The notes: generated by a model from the letters alone, not told the origin. A stretch of 17,918 nucleotides of DNA from CAZLPZ01 sp964561535 (GCA_964561535.1 CAZLPZ010000033.1:1-17918), one strand, 5' to 3'; positions 6,025 through 14,787 are shown, counted from the stretch's first letter. Translations and numbers: made by a program.

Positions 6025-9000
6025 ATGCAGAGTCCAAAAATGGACATAATCGTTGGTTTAACTGGATCGACCGCTAGACGAAAAACCCTATCGGGGATGA
6101 TTGAGGGGCAGGATGCACGCGTCCTTATTGATCTGGCCCGTGCGGGGGCTGCTCATAATCGGCCAGTATTGCACATTGCGGCGGATGACACGCGGATGCA
6201 AGCGTTGCAGGATTTGATTGCCTTTTTTGCCCCGGATGTGCGGGTGATTACGCTGCCGGGGTGGGATTGCCTGCCCTATGATCGCGTATCCCCCAGCCAC
6301 GATGTGGTGGCCGCACGGATGTCTGCGTTGTTTGCATTAACAAATCAAAAAAAAGAGAATGTAATTATTCTCACCACCATTGCGGCGGCAACGCAACGTG
6401 TGATCACACCGGATGTTTTGGCACAGCACGTATTGGTTGTGCGGACAGGCGAGCGTATTGCTGAACGAACGATGATGGAGTATCTGGTACGTAATGGGTA
6501 TGCGCGCACTGATACCGTGCGCGATTCTGGCGAATTTGCTGTGCGCGGGGGGATTATTGATTTCTATCCGCCGGGATTTACAAATCCCTTCCGTATCGAT
6601 TTATTTGGGGATGTTGTTGAAAGCATAAAATCGTTTGATCCATTGTCGCAACGAACCAATGCATCGGTAGATGTTGTGGGACTTTTACCTGCGACTGAAT
6701 ATGGGTTAGATGAAGATTCAATTGCACGATTCCGAGGGGCCTATCGCGATGCCTTTGGTGTGCCGGGCGTGGATGATGTGTTGTATCATACAATTTCGGA
6801 AGGTCGACGGTATCAAGGTGCCGACCATTGGTTACCATTTTTTCACGAAAAATTAGCAACGATTTTTGATTATGTGCCGGATGATGCGGTGATTACACTG
6901 GATCCCCAGGCCGATCATGATGTGATCGAGCGGTTTGATCAGATCGATGATTATTACGGTTCACGTGTGGCGTTATTGCGGGCGCATAGAGAATCAAAAA
7001 ATAAGCATGATCTTGCGCCATCCTATCGGCCCGTGCCTCCTGTAAAATTGTATGTGGTTCGCGATGAATGGCGTGATGTGTTGTCAGTACGCGATGTCAC
7101 GGCGTTCCAAGGATTTTTATCAGAAAATTCATCTCCCCCTGAAAAAGGGAGTCAGGAAGAGGTCGTCCGCGCGCGTGATTTTGCGGATGTGCGGGCAATA
7201 CCCGGAGGTGATGTATTTGGGGCTGTGGTCGCTTATTTGGCGACGTTACGGGGCAGCGGGAAACATCGCCGATTGTTGATTGCGTGTTATTCGATCGGGT
7301 CACGCGACCGGATTGCGGCACTATTGACAGACGCGGGATTACAGGCGATCGCGTTGTGCGATGGCTTTACTGCGTCCGAAAGGTTGCACCCCAATCAAAC
7401 AGCGTTGGTTGTTTTACCATTGGCGCATGGGTTTATCACGGATGACCTAGCCGTGATTACTGAACAAGATATTTTGGGTGATCGTTTGGTTCATACGCGC
7501 GCAAAGCGTAAAAAAGCTGATCATTTTATCAAAGAGATCTCGAGTTTAAATCCTGGTGATTTGGTTGTTCATACGGACCATGGAATTGGACGGTTCGAAG
7601 GGTTGGAAACGATCCGGGCTGCTGGTGTGATGCATGATTGTTTAAAACTGACTTATGATGCCGGAGACCGACTATATTTGCCCGTTGAAAATATGGATCT
7701 GTTGTCGCGATTTGGATCGGAGGGGGATGGCGTTGTTGCACTCGACCGATTGGGGGGGGCGGGATGGCAAGCCCGCAAAGCAAAAGTAAAAAAAGATTTG
7801 ATGGTGATGGCCGGTGATTTGTTAAAAATTGCAGCTGAACGATTAATGAAACCGGGCGAGACTTTTGTACCGGATGGTCACGGATATTCAGAATTTGTCG
7901 CGCGGTTCCCGTACGTTGAAACAGATGACCAGCAAAACGCGATCAATGATGTCCTTGCAGATTTATCTCGGGGATCGCCTGCCGATCGATTGGTGTGCGG
8001 CGATGTGGGGTTTGGTAAAACAGAAATTGCGTTGCGGGCGGCGTATGTGGCAGCATCGAATGGCGCGCAGGTGGCGGTGGTTGTGCCTACGACGTTATTG
8101 TCACGGCAACATTATCACAATTTTGCCGCGCGGTTTGCCGGGATGGGCCTGAATGTGGGGCAAATTTCACGGATGGTTCCTTTGGATGAACGTAAACGGG
8201 TGAAACAAGGAATCGCGGACGGGTCGATTCACATTGTGGTGGGCACCCATGCGATACTTGCCAAAGATATTAAATTTGCAAATCTTGGCTTGATGATTGT
8301 GGATGAGGAACAGCGGTTCGGGGTGAAACAAAAAGAGGCATTAAAGGAATTAAAAACAGATGTGCATGTGGTGACATTGACCGCAACGCCAATTCCACGC
8401 ACGTTACAAATGGCGTTAACAGGGGTGCGAGATATGAGCATTATCGCAAGCGCGCCAGTTGATCGCTTGGCTATTCGTACATCGGTGTTGCCGTTTGATT
8501 CAATGGTAGTGCGTGAGGCGATTTTGCGCGAGCGTCATCGGGGCGGGCAGACATTTTATGTCTGTCCGCGCATATCGGATATGGCGGATGTCGCACACCG
8601 GTTGGCAGAACTGGTCCCCGAAGTACGCGTGGTGATGGCCCATGGGCAACTCACGCCTACGGAACTCGAGACTCGCATGGGCGCATTTTATGATCGCCAA
8701 TATGATGTATTACTGGCTACCAATATTATTGAATCCGGTATTGATATTCCAACCGCAAACACGATGATCGTGCACCGGTCCGATATGTTTGGGTTGGCGC
8801 AATTATACCAAATCCGGGGGCGGATTGGCCGCGCCAAGGTACGGGCCTATGCGTACCTGACGTATGATCCGCATATCAAATTAAACGCCCAAGCGCAAAA
8901 AAGATTAGAAGTGATCGAGATGCTGGATACATTGGGGTCTGGGTTCCAATTGGCGGCGCATGATTTGGATATTCGTGGTGCGGGGAATTTATTGGGGGAT

Positions 9001-9591
9001 GATCAATCAGGTCATGTGCGCGAAGTCGGCGTTGAACTGTATCAACAGATGCTTGAGGACGCGGTGGCCGCCGCACGAATGCGTTCGGGGGAAACAGCGC
9101 GCGATAAAGCCGCCGCAATTTCTGGGAGTGATGATGCCTGGACCCCCATGATCAATTTGGGAACGTCTGTGCTTATCCCTGAAACCTATGTTACCGATTT
9201 GTCCGTACGGATGTCGTTGTATCGTCGTTTGTCCGATGTTCACACAACCGACGAGGTCCAGGGGTTTGCTGCCGAAATGATTGACCGGTTTGGGCCATTA
9301 CCTCCTGAGGTATCGAATTTGATTGATATTATCGACTTGAAACATCTGTGCCGCGCGGGCGGTATTGACCGGGTGGACGCGGGGCCCAAGGGCGCGGTGA
9401 TGGGGTTCCGGAACAATATGCCCCCCAACCCTGAGAGGTTATTTAAATGGTTAACCGATAAAAAGGGAACGGTCAAATTGCGTCCCGATCAGAAAATATC
9501 AATTGTGCGTGAATGGGACGACGCGTCCGTGCGGGTCAAGGCCGTGCGCGGGATTTTGTCGGAACTCGTGGGGGTTGCGGGGAAGCCATAA
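6025..9591 (+). CDS. mfd: Transcription-repair coupling factor Mfd
   Basis: ATP-dependent DNA translocase that removes RNA polymerase stalled at lesions and recruits UvrA. The domains are in order: an N-terminal UvrB-like module (LPGWDCLPYDRVSPS; RGGIIDFYPPG), the RNA-polymerase-interacting domain at about residue 512 (DLVVHTDHGIGRFEG), then the RecG-like motor with Walker A GDVGFGKTE at about 659, DEEQRFG at about 760, TATPIPRTLQM, and the motif V/VI region (ATNIIESGIDIPTANT; QIRGRIGRAKVRAY), and the C-terminal D7 domain. It is 1188 residues long against about 1150 usual. ATG 6025 is chosen over TTG 5983 because AGGA lies nine bases upstream and family similarity starts close to it; ATG 6040 is also possible. 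A palindromic repeat-like segment lies in frame at 7132-7152. Confidence 0.97.
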   Translation: MQSPKMDIIVGLTGSTARRKTLSGMIEGQDARVLIDLARAGAAHNRPVLHIAADDTRMQALQDLIAFFAPDVRVITLPGWDCLPYDRVSPSHDVVAARMSALFALTNQKKENVIILTTIAAATQRVITPDVLAQHVLVVRTGERIAERTMMEYLVRNGYARTDTVRDSGEFAVRGGIIDFYPPGFTNPFRIDLFGDVVESIKSFDPLSQRTNASVDVVGLLPATEYGLDEDSIARFRGAYRDAFGVPGVDDVLYHTISEGRRYQGADHWLPFFHEKLATIFDYVPDDAVITLDPQADHDVIERFDQIDDYYGSRVALLRAHRESKNKHDLAPSYRPVPPVKLYVVRDEWRDVLSVRDVTAFQGFLSENSSPPEKGSQEEVVRARDFADVRAIPGGDVFGAVVAYLATLRGSGKHRRLLIACYSIGSRDRIAALLTDAGLQAIALCDGFTASERLHPNQTALVVLPLAHGFITDDLAVITEQDILGDRLVHTRAKRKKADHFIKEISSLNPGDLVVHTDHGIGRFEGLETIRAAGVMHDCLKLTYDAGDRLYLPVENMDLLSRFGSEGDGVVALDRLGGAGWQARKAKVKKDLMVMAGDLLKIAAERLMKPGETFVPDGHGYSEFVARFPYVETDDQQNAINDVLADLSRGSPADRLVCGDVGFGKTEIALRAAYVAASNGAQVAVVVPTTLLSRQHYHNFAARFAGMGLNVGQISRMVPLDERKRVKQGIADGSIHIVVGTHAILAKDIKFANLGLMIVDEEQRFGVKQKEALKELKTDVHVVTLTATPIPRTLQMALTGVRDMSIIASAPVDRLAIRTSVLPFDSMVVREAILRERHRGGQTFYVCPRISDMADVAHRLAELVPEVRVVMAHGQLTPTELETRMGAFYDRQYDVLLATNIIESGIDIPTANTMIVHRSDMFGLAQLYQIRGRIGRAKVRAYAYLTYDPHIKLNAQAQKRLEVIEMLDTLGSGFQLAAHDLDIRGAGNLLGDDQSGHVREVGVELYQQMLEDAVAAARMRSGETARDKAAAISGSDDAWTPMINLGTSVLIPETYVTDLSVRMSLYRRLSDVHTTDEVQGFAAEMIDRFGPLPPEVSNLIDIIDLKHLCRAGGIDRVDAGPKGAVMGFRNNMPPNPERLFKWLTDKKGTVKLRPDQKISIVREWDDASVRVKAVRGILSELVGVAGKP
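7132..7152. repeat. CTCCCCCTGAAAAAGGGAG palindrome inside mfd
   Basis: CTCCC (7133-7137) pairs with GGGAG (7147-7151) around CCTGAAAAA, followed by TCAGGAAGAGG. The loop is the reverse complement of the TTTCA loop in the copies at 2096 and 10068. It is translated in frame as SPPEKGSQEE, in a poorly conserved linker upstream of the RNA-polymerase-interacting domain. Confidence 0.5.
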
Positions 9592-9636
9592 TATCGGCTA
9601 TATTTCAATTTAGAATTGATAGAGGAGAAATTTCTA

Positions 9637-10053
9637 ATGCCTTGGAATTACGCCCGCGAACAAATTGAACAGGCCTTGGCATCGACCAAGGGGAATGCCC
9701 TGGCTGCCACGCGGTTGGTGGCGGACGCTGCGTTAAATGATGCGCGGTTGATGGTGGAACTGGCCGCGCCACATTTAAAGGGAATAGTCTCGCACGCCGT
9801 TTCGCATGTTATTCGGGAGCAGGCAACGGGTGGTGCGCGTGCCCGGGGGCACAATGATGATCACGCTGAGTCACCTGATGCGATTAACATGCCGCTCGAT
9901 CAATTTGGGCGGGAATTGTTGGGCGCGCTGTCGGGTCGTGATACTCCGCGCTTTGGATCCGAGGCGTACGGTGCAACGCAAACCACTCCACGCAAACAAG
10001 CATCGAAAGCGCACATCGATGCGATGAAACGGATCGCACGGGTTGAGGAATAG
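9637..10053 (+). CDS. Conserved-looking hypothetical protein downstream of mfd
   Basis: 138-residue protein, probably cytoplasmic. The N-terminal half is helical and begins MPWNYAREQIEQALASTKGNALAATRL, a pattern I associate from memory with small uncharacterised alphaproteobacterial proteins (Trp-Asn-Tyr-Ala start, then Leu-rich helices through about residue 65). A disordered His/Asp/Gly-rich linker follows, then a basic tail with AHIDAMKRIARVEE. No membrane segment or catalytic motif is seen. ATG 9637 is chosen because AGGAG lies nine bases upstream; the in-frame TTG at 9616 precedes that ribosome site. It starts 45 bases after mfd on the same strand and is probably co-transcribed. Function unknown. 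Confidence 0.72.
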   Translation: MPWNYAREQIEQALASTKGNALAATRLVADAALNDARLMVELAAPHLKGIVSHAVSHVIREQATGGARARGHNDDHAESPDAINMPLDQFGRELLGALSGRDTPRFGSEAYGATQTTPRKQASKAHIDAMKRIARVEE

Positions 10054-10061
10054 CAGAGATT

Positions 10062-10095
10062 ATCCTACCTCCTTTCAGGGGGGATGTTATTTTAT
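10062..10095 (+). terminator. Hairpin terminator after the mfd operon (repeat-family copy)
   Basis: CCTCC (10068-10072), loop TTTCA, GGGGGG (10078-10083), flanked by ATCC/GGAT (10062-10065 and 10082-10085), then TTATTTTATAT. The stem-loop is a copy of the CCCCCTTTCAGGGGG-type palindrome. It lies between the convergent + strand hypothetical and the - strand 239-residue gene. Confidence 0.45.
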
Positions 10096-10152
10096 ATCGC
10101 CGGACGATTCATCAGCGAGGATTTTCAAAATTTAAATAGGCTGACCTGAAGC

Positions 10153-10872
10153 TTAAATGATTGGTGGGCCGCTACTGGGCCAGGGCACTTCCGCGCCAGA
10201 TCTACTTAGAAAACATTTTCTATTTTCATGATTGTAATAAACAGTACGGGCTGAACGCTGGCTCATTCGATCGTCAAGCAAAATAATCGGGACATTTCCC
10301 TCTGGCGTTTGCATGGATAGTTCTCGTTGTGAAAAACGTAAGAGATCTTGGAAAGGCGCGTTTACATGACGTGCATAAACATGGCGCAATCGATAATGCT
10401 CAATTTGTAATGGGAGACTTTCAAATATTTCAAAGTTACTGAAAGGAGCTTTATGGGACCAGTGGCCGTTAGATGTTTGTTTGATAAAATGATAGTCTGG
10501 ATCACGGGTGCTGAAGTATAAAGCAATTCTTCTGGTATCGTGGGGTAAGTCGGCATCAGGGTTGTCAAGCTTTACTGCGCTATCTTCTTGTAATCCACGG
10601 AGAACTAATTTCTCAAACCCCTGATGATCGAAATTGTCCAGCTGGTTGAATTCCCTGCCAAAAGATCCGGGGGTAAGATAATGATAAACCCATTTTTTCA
10701 ACCCGGTGGGGTTTATACGCTCTCTTTGAGATTCAAGTTCTTGATCTGGTGAGATGAATATCGGTGTTTCAAAATCCACTGCATGAGCATAGCAAGCTAT
10801 GCCATAGGCCCAGTGTCGCCGTAATGACGGTAAAGCATTCAGTCGATGATATCTTGAAATATCTTGGTCCAT
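10153..10872 (-). CDS. Hypothetical protein with CYA.A and DYH...GHWSHK motifs
   Basis: 239-residue soluble protein with no signal peptide. Near the N-terminus is ACYAHA (Cys27, Tyr28), then LTPGSFG (67-72), then a strand RIALYFSTRDPDYHF (115-129) leading into SNGHWSHK (134-141) with His128, His137 and His140. From memory this order (CYAYA, Pro-Gly, DYH[FW]xRQxxxGxWSHK) marks a scattered uncharacterised family that could be a Cys-His hydrolase fold; the catalytic claim is inference. The Asn that usually precedes Cys in that family is Ala here, and the C-terminal half looks unrelated. AT-rich relative to neighbours. The ATG at 10872 has GGAG ten bases upstream and a promoter with a perfect TTGACA. 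Isolated between convergent and tandem neighbours, with no operon partners. Confidence 0.6.
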   Translation of the reverse strand: MDQDISRYHRLNALPSLRRHWAYGIACYAHAVDFETPIFISPDQELESQRERINPTGLKKWVYHYLTPGSFGREFNQLDNFDHQGFEKLVLRGLQEDSAVKLDNPDADLPHDTRRIALYFSTRDPDYHFIKQTSNGHWSHKAPFSNFEIFESLPLQIEHYRLRHVYARHVNAPFQDLLRFSQRELSMQTPEGNVPIILLDDRMSQRSARTVYYNHENRKCFLSRSGAEVPWPSSGPPII

Positions 10873-10904
10873 TATGACATTTCTCCATAATCTTTTGCGA
10901 TTTA

Positions 10905-10933
10905 TAGATAATTTTCTTTGGGAACTATGTCAA
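10905..10933 (-). promoter_or_regulatory. Candidate promoter for the 239-residue gene
   Basis: On the - strand: TTGACA (10933-10928), 17-nt spacer, TATCTA (10910-10905). The -35 box is perfect and the -10 box is only half-consensus. Predicted start is about 26 bases before the ATG. Confidence 0.45.
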
Positions 10934-10944
10934 TATATGTTTTT

Positions 10945-10974
10945 GAGGTCCCGGCCTTCGTCGGGGCAACACTG
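10945..10974. repeat. CCCGGC/GTCGGG palindromic repeat copy
   Basis: GAGGTCCCGGCCTTCGTCGG and following bases, ending ACTG. CCCGGC (10950-10955) pairs with GTCGGG (10960-10965, one G-T pair) over a four-base loop. In reverse complement it resembles the widespread CAGTGTCATCCCGACGAAGG-type proteobacterial repeat. It lies just downstream of bcp; no T-run follows on either strand, so it is not an obvious terminator. Confidence 0.5.
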
Positions 10975-10977
10975 TAC

Positions 10978-11442
10978 TTAATTTTTTATAGCCGCTCGGA
11001 CTTCATCCACATGGCCGTCGACTTTGACCTTTGACCAGATTTTTTCGATAAGACCTTTTTCATCAATCAAAAATGTGGTGCGTTCAATGCCCATATATTT
11101 TTTGCCGTACATCGATTTTTCAACCCATACGCCGTAATCTTCGCACATTGTGCCGCCTTCATCCGAGAGGAGTGGAAAATTCAGGCCAAATTTTTCTTTA
11201 AATTTGACGTGTGATTTGAGACTGTCTTTGGATACGCCCACGATTGCTGCCTTTAATTTTAAAAAGGCAGGGAATTGATCCCGGAATCCACATGATTCGG
11301 TGGTGCAGCCGGGTGTATCATCTTTTGGGTAAAAATAAATGACCAGCTTTTTCCCATGAAAATCAGCCAAAGTCGTTATTTTTTCGGAATCATCGGGAAC
11401 TGAAAAAGCCGGTGCAGGTGATCCAATCGTCAATGTTGTCAT
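10978..11442 (-). CDS. bcp: Thioredoxin-dependent peroxiredoxin, BCP/PrxQ type
   Basis: Reduces hydrogen peroxide and organic hydroperoxides using thioredoxin in the cytoplasm. 154 residues with the BCP core YFYPKDDTPGCTTESCGFRD: peroxidatic Cys46 and resolving Cys51, the atypical 2-Cys pair of this subfamily, followed by GVSKDS and the conserved FPLLSDEGG. Length matches E. coli BCP (156). ATG 11442 is chosen because AAGGA sits seven bases upstream and family similarity starts there; the frame extends upstream to 11481 but that segment covers the promoter region. It is divergent from the AsmA-like gene, 70 bases apart. Confidence 0.94.
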   Translation of the reverse strand: MTTLTIGSPAPAFSVPDDSEKITTLADFHGKKLVIYFYPKDDTPGCTTESCGFRDQFPAFLKLKAAIVGVSKDSLKSHVKFKEKFGLNFPLLSDEGGTMCEDYGVWVEKSMYGKKYMGIERTTFLIDEKGLIEKIWSKVKVDGHVDEVRAAIKN

Positions 11443-11460
11443 GTTAAAGTCCTTTATATG

Positions 11461-11466
11461 ATTATA
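11461..11466 (-). promoter_or_regulatory. Candidate -10 box for bcp
   Basis: Perfect TATAAT on the - strand, about 19 bases before the bcp ATG, leaving a short leader that contains the AAGGA ribosome site. I could not match a good -35 box at 16-18 nt, so this is only a candidate. Confidence 0.35.
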
Positions 11467-11496
11467 TTTTGACCATAACACAAATGGTGGTTTTTC

Positions 11497-11505
11497 TGGT
11501 ATAGT
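11497..11505 (+). promoter_or_regulatory. Extended -10 promoter for the AsmA-like gene
   Basis: TGG-TATAGT is an extended -10 element; no -35 box is visible at normal spacing. The predicted start falls at about 11512, directly before the ATG at 11513, which has no ribosome-binding site. A leaderless or nearly leaderless mRNA is implied. Confidence 0.35.
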
Positions 11506-11512
11506 TTTGGTT

Positions 11513-14500
11513 ATGAAATGGATTAAAAATACTCTTATTTTTTCTTTAAAATCGATCCCGCGCAGCTTCTTGATTGCGGGAGAAATTTTTGTCGTATTCT
11601 CTATCCTTATGGCATTAGCGTTGGGGGTATTTTTGGGGAGATTATCTCAATCCCCGGTAGACCTGACGTTTGCCAAAACAGTGATCGCCGAGGCTTTATC
11701 ATCCGCAGGACGCGATATTACGGTTGATTTTGACCGTGCGGTTTTATCTTGGCCAGACGTGCACGGACCATTCCATTTAAGATTAGATGGTTTAAGGTTG
11801 AATGAAAACACGATAGAAACAGCCCGTATTCGGGATGTAGAATTATTGGTAGCGCCCGGCCCCTTATTATTGGGACAAATTAGACCTGTGCGGTTAATCC
11901 TTGATTCGCCTGTTGTTGGATTAACCCGTGACCTCGATCATCGCTTGCATTTAAGTGTATTAGGGACAAAGAAAAATAAGGAGATCCTAAAACCTAATGG
12001 AATTCAAAAATCAAATTCACTTATTTCAACTTCTGAAAATGCAGCAGAGCTTTTATTGGCGCGTCTGTTTGGTGATTCGACAAAAGATTACGGCATGCTC
12101 AGTAAAGTGCGTGAGATCGAGGTTCGTAATGCGCGGTTGCGGATTGTGGATCATGTTTTGGGAATTACGTGGGGCGTACAGCGTACAAATTTATTATTCC
12201 AAGAAGTTGATGTTGGGGTGATGGGGACGATCAATATTGAATTGACAAATAAGCAACAGTTTTCAATCTCGATGACGTACAATCGATCCAAGGACGAATT
12301 TTTGATTTCAAGTGGCGTAAAGGATTTCCCTCTTTTGGCGCTGGCGGGTCGTATTGTTGGAATGGATATGCTGCGCCGGCAACATATCCCCTTATCAGGC
12401 GATCTGACGTTACAGGGGAAATTAAATCCTTTTCAAATTGATATTTTTAATCTTAAGGCGAATGCGCCTGCTGGAATGGCTGATATTGGGGATTCAGCAG
12501 TGCATGTTTTGCTACCCCTATCTGACGTGCATTTGGATCTGTCATATGACCGTGTCCGTACCGGATGGAATGTATCGACATTTAATTTTAAAGCCGCTGA
12601 TACCCCCGTGACAGCGGGGGCGATCTTATCGCGCGATAACACAGGCGCGTATCAGGGGGCTGTCCAACTTAAGATTAAAGAACTTTTACAAGAAAAGCTT
12701 GTTACATTTTGGCCCCAATCGAGTCGTGATCATGGCCCGGGAAAATGGTTAACTCAAAAATTGTCTGGGGCGACATTTCGGGATGTTCAAATTGATTTAC
12801 CTGTTTGGGCAGGATGGCGGGATGATAGATTTACCATTGCGATGTTGCCACCGCGTGCGCAATGGGCGTTTGATTATTTGCGTGCCGACTATCAAGCACC
12901 GTTGACCCCGATTACAAACGGCAGGGGAACTGGAACTTTTGAAAATGATACGATCACGGTCAATGTGGCGTCAGGAAACGTCTCAGATTTAACAATTCCT
13001 CGAGGTACCGTTGTTTTAACCGATGTGTCAAAGGCAGGGGCAGGCGAGGCAAAAATTGATATGACCCTTGCGGGGCCTGTCCGCACAATTTTGAATTATA
13101 TTAAGGATGATCCGATTGCGTTAGGAGATAAAATCCCTGCTCCGATTGATACCATTCAAGGGGTGGGGACATATCATGCATTAGTATCATTTCCGACACT
13201 GAAAGACCTTCCCAAAGAGATGGTCCATGCAGATGTGGATGCAGTTTTGGATCATATCGTATTACCTAACATTGTTGGTGGGCAAACCATATCTGGTGGC
13301 CCCTATACCTTGATCGCCCAAAAGGGTGTCATCTCGTTAACAGGCGCGGGGCAGGTGGGGGGGCGCCCCGCAAATATTGATTGGACTGAGCCAATTGTTG
13401 CCAAACCGGGGTCTCCTTGTGCATTAGGCAAGATTTTTGTGGATACCGATTCGGCTTTGCGTGCAGCCTTTATGGGCAATGGGTCATATTTTGAAGGATC
13501 ATTTCCTGTGAACCTTGAATATCAAAATTGTCACAAAGGCGTTGAGATCATCGCAATAAAGGGAGACCTTACTCCGACGCGCATCAAAATAAAAGAAATT
13601 GGGTATGAGAAATCGCCAGGTAAGGTGGGGCATATCTCTCTAAATTTGCGGCGTCAAAAAAATGGAGAGATGTCGGCAAATCAAATTCAATTAAAAGCAT
13701 CTGGTTTGTATATCAAAGATGGCACGTTGACATTTAATATAAGAGGATCGAAGGATCTTATTACACTAACTAAAGCGGTATTGCCGGATTATAAATGGGG
13801 GAATAGTTCTGGCGTGATTATTTATAACCGATATAAGGATAGGATTGCGATCGATATTGCGGGTCCATCATTTGATTTAGGTCCTTTATTGTCAAGCAAA
13901 TCGGATTCAAAAGAGTCTCCACCCTTATTGGCAAAAATAAAGGTAGATCGATTAGGGTTTGGGGGGACATCTGTTCTTGAAAATGCAATGCTACATGTTG
14001 ATATCAGCAAGAATAGTGATCTAGAACGTATGGATATCACGGGCCATGCGGGGGGCGGGGATGTGTCCATGAAATATATTCCGGATGCAACGGGGCGTAT
14101 GTCATTAAATGTGAATGCGGGGGATGCTGGTGCGTTTTTACGAGCCCTAAATGTATATGATAATGTTCAGGGAGGCGTATTAAGCCTGAATGCTACTCCG
14201 ATTGGGAATAATAATCGGGATGTTAAAGGGGTTTTGGTTTTACGTGATTTTGCGGTGGTCAAGGCCCCGGTACTTGCGCAACTTTTGGGGGCGTTAAGTA
14301 TTAAAGGATTGGCTGATCAATTGGGTAATCAAGGCATTAACTTTGATCGATTAGAATCAGGGTTCGCACTGTTACGCCGACCAGGTCAAGATGTGATGAG
14401 TTTTCGGGAAGGTCGAACCTCAGGGGCGGCGATTGGGATTACCTTTGATGGGTTGTATGATCGCAGGAAAAGTACGGTTGACATTACGGGAACCATTATT

Positions 14501-14755
14501 CCGGTTGCGGGGTTAAATACTTTTACGAGTAAGATCCCATTGATAGGACGATTATTAGCAGGTGGTGAGGGGAGCGCGTTATTTGCAGCAACTTATTTTG
14601 TTAAAGGTCCGACGGAAAATCCTAAAACAATGATCAACCCTTTGGCTGTTTTAACGCCTGGGATCTTGCGTAAAATATTTTTTGAAGATCGTCCGGATGA
14701 TCCGTTAAAATCTGACCGTCGGCCTCCAAGGGCCAATGGGAAAATGAACGAATAA
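11513..14755 (+). CDS. AsmA/YhdP-like envelope protein (DUF3971-type)
   Basis: Very large inner-membrane-anchored periplasmic protein of the AsmA-like superfamily, whose members (YhdP, TamB, AsmA) are implicated in moving phospholipids toward the outer membrane. One membrane helix at about residues 18-42 (FLIAGEIFVVFSILMALALG) is followed by about 1000 residues of alternating beta-strand pattern typical of the beta-groove repeats. The C-terminal block is diagnostic of the alphaproteobacterial YhdP-like group: IPLIGRLLAGGEGSALFAATYFVKGP and NPLAVLTPGILRKIFFED. The 1080-residue length fits. ATG 11513 is used; GTT and TTG codons precede it without any ribosome site. It is convergent with the photolyase gene, 15 bases apart. 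Which AsmA-like paralogue it is cannot be fixed. Confidence 0.82.
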   Translation: MKWIKNTLIFSLKSIPRSFLIAGEIFVVFSILMALALGVFLGRLSQSPVDLTFAKTVIAEALSSAGRDITVDFDRAVLSWPDVHGPFHLRLDGLRLNENTIETARIRDVELLVAPGPLLLGQIRPVRLILDSPVVGLTRDLDHRLHLSVLGTKKNKEILKPNGIQKSNSLISTSENAAELLLARLFGDSTKDYGMLSKVREIEVRNARLRIVDHVLGITWGVQRTNLLFQEVDVGVMGTINIELTNKQQFSISMTYNRSKDEFLISSGVKDFPLLALAGRIVGMDMLRRQHIPLSGDLTLQGKLNPFQIDIFNLKANAPAGMADIGDSAVHVLLPLSDVHLDLSYDRVRTGWNVSTFNFKAADTPVTAGAILSRDNTGAYQGAVQLKIKELLQEKLVTFWPQSSRDHGPGKWLTQKLSGATFRDVQIDLPVWAGWRDDRFTIAMLPPRAQWAFDYLRADYQAPLTPITNGRGTGTFENDTITVNVASGNVSDLTIPRGTVVLTDVSKAGAGEAKIDMTLAGPVRTILNYIKDDPIALGDKIPAPIDTIQGVGTYHALVSFPTLKDLPKEMVHADVDAVLDHIVLPNIVGGQTISGGPYTLIAQKGVISLTGAGQVGGRPANIDWTEPIVAKPGSPCALGKIFVDTDSALRAAFMGNGSYFEGSFPVNLEYQNCHKGVEIIAIKGDLTPTRIKIKEIGYEKSPGKVGHISLNLRRQKNGEMSANQIQLKASGLYIKDGTLTFNIRGSKDLITLTKAVLPDYKWGNSSGVIIYNRYKDRIAIDIAGPSFDLGPLLSSKSDSKESPPLLAKIKVDRLGFGGTSVLENAMLHVDISKNSDLERMDITGHAGGGDVSMKYIPDATGRMSLNVNAGDAGAFLRALNVYDNVQGGVLSLNATPIGNNNRDVKGVLVLRDFAVVKAPVLAQLLGALSIKGLADQLGNQGINFDRLESGFALLRRPGQDVMSFREGRTSGAAIGITFDGLYDRRKSTVDITGTIIPVAGLNTFTSKIPLIGRLLAGGEGSALFAATYFVKGPTENPKTMINPLAVLTPGILRKIFFEDRPDDPLKSDRRPPRANGKMNE

Positions 14756-14787
14756 AGGGATCATTACCTTTTATTTTAATTTTTTTA
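14754..14787. terminator. Weak AT-rich terminator between convergent asmA-like and phr genes
   Basis: AAAGG (14754-14758) and CCTTT (14767-14771) flank an 8-nt loop, followed on the + strand by TATTTTAATTTTTTT. The stem is short and overlaps the phr stop codon, so it is a tentative call for the + strand gene only. Confidence 0.3.

Noticed and set aside
12603..12620. CCCCCG-TGACAG-CGGGGG hairpin inside the AsmA-like gene
   Set aside because: It encodes ordinary residues in frame (PVTAG) and does not share the loop or flanks of the repeat family, so chance is sufficient.
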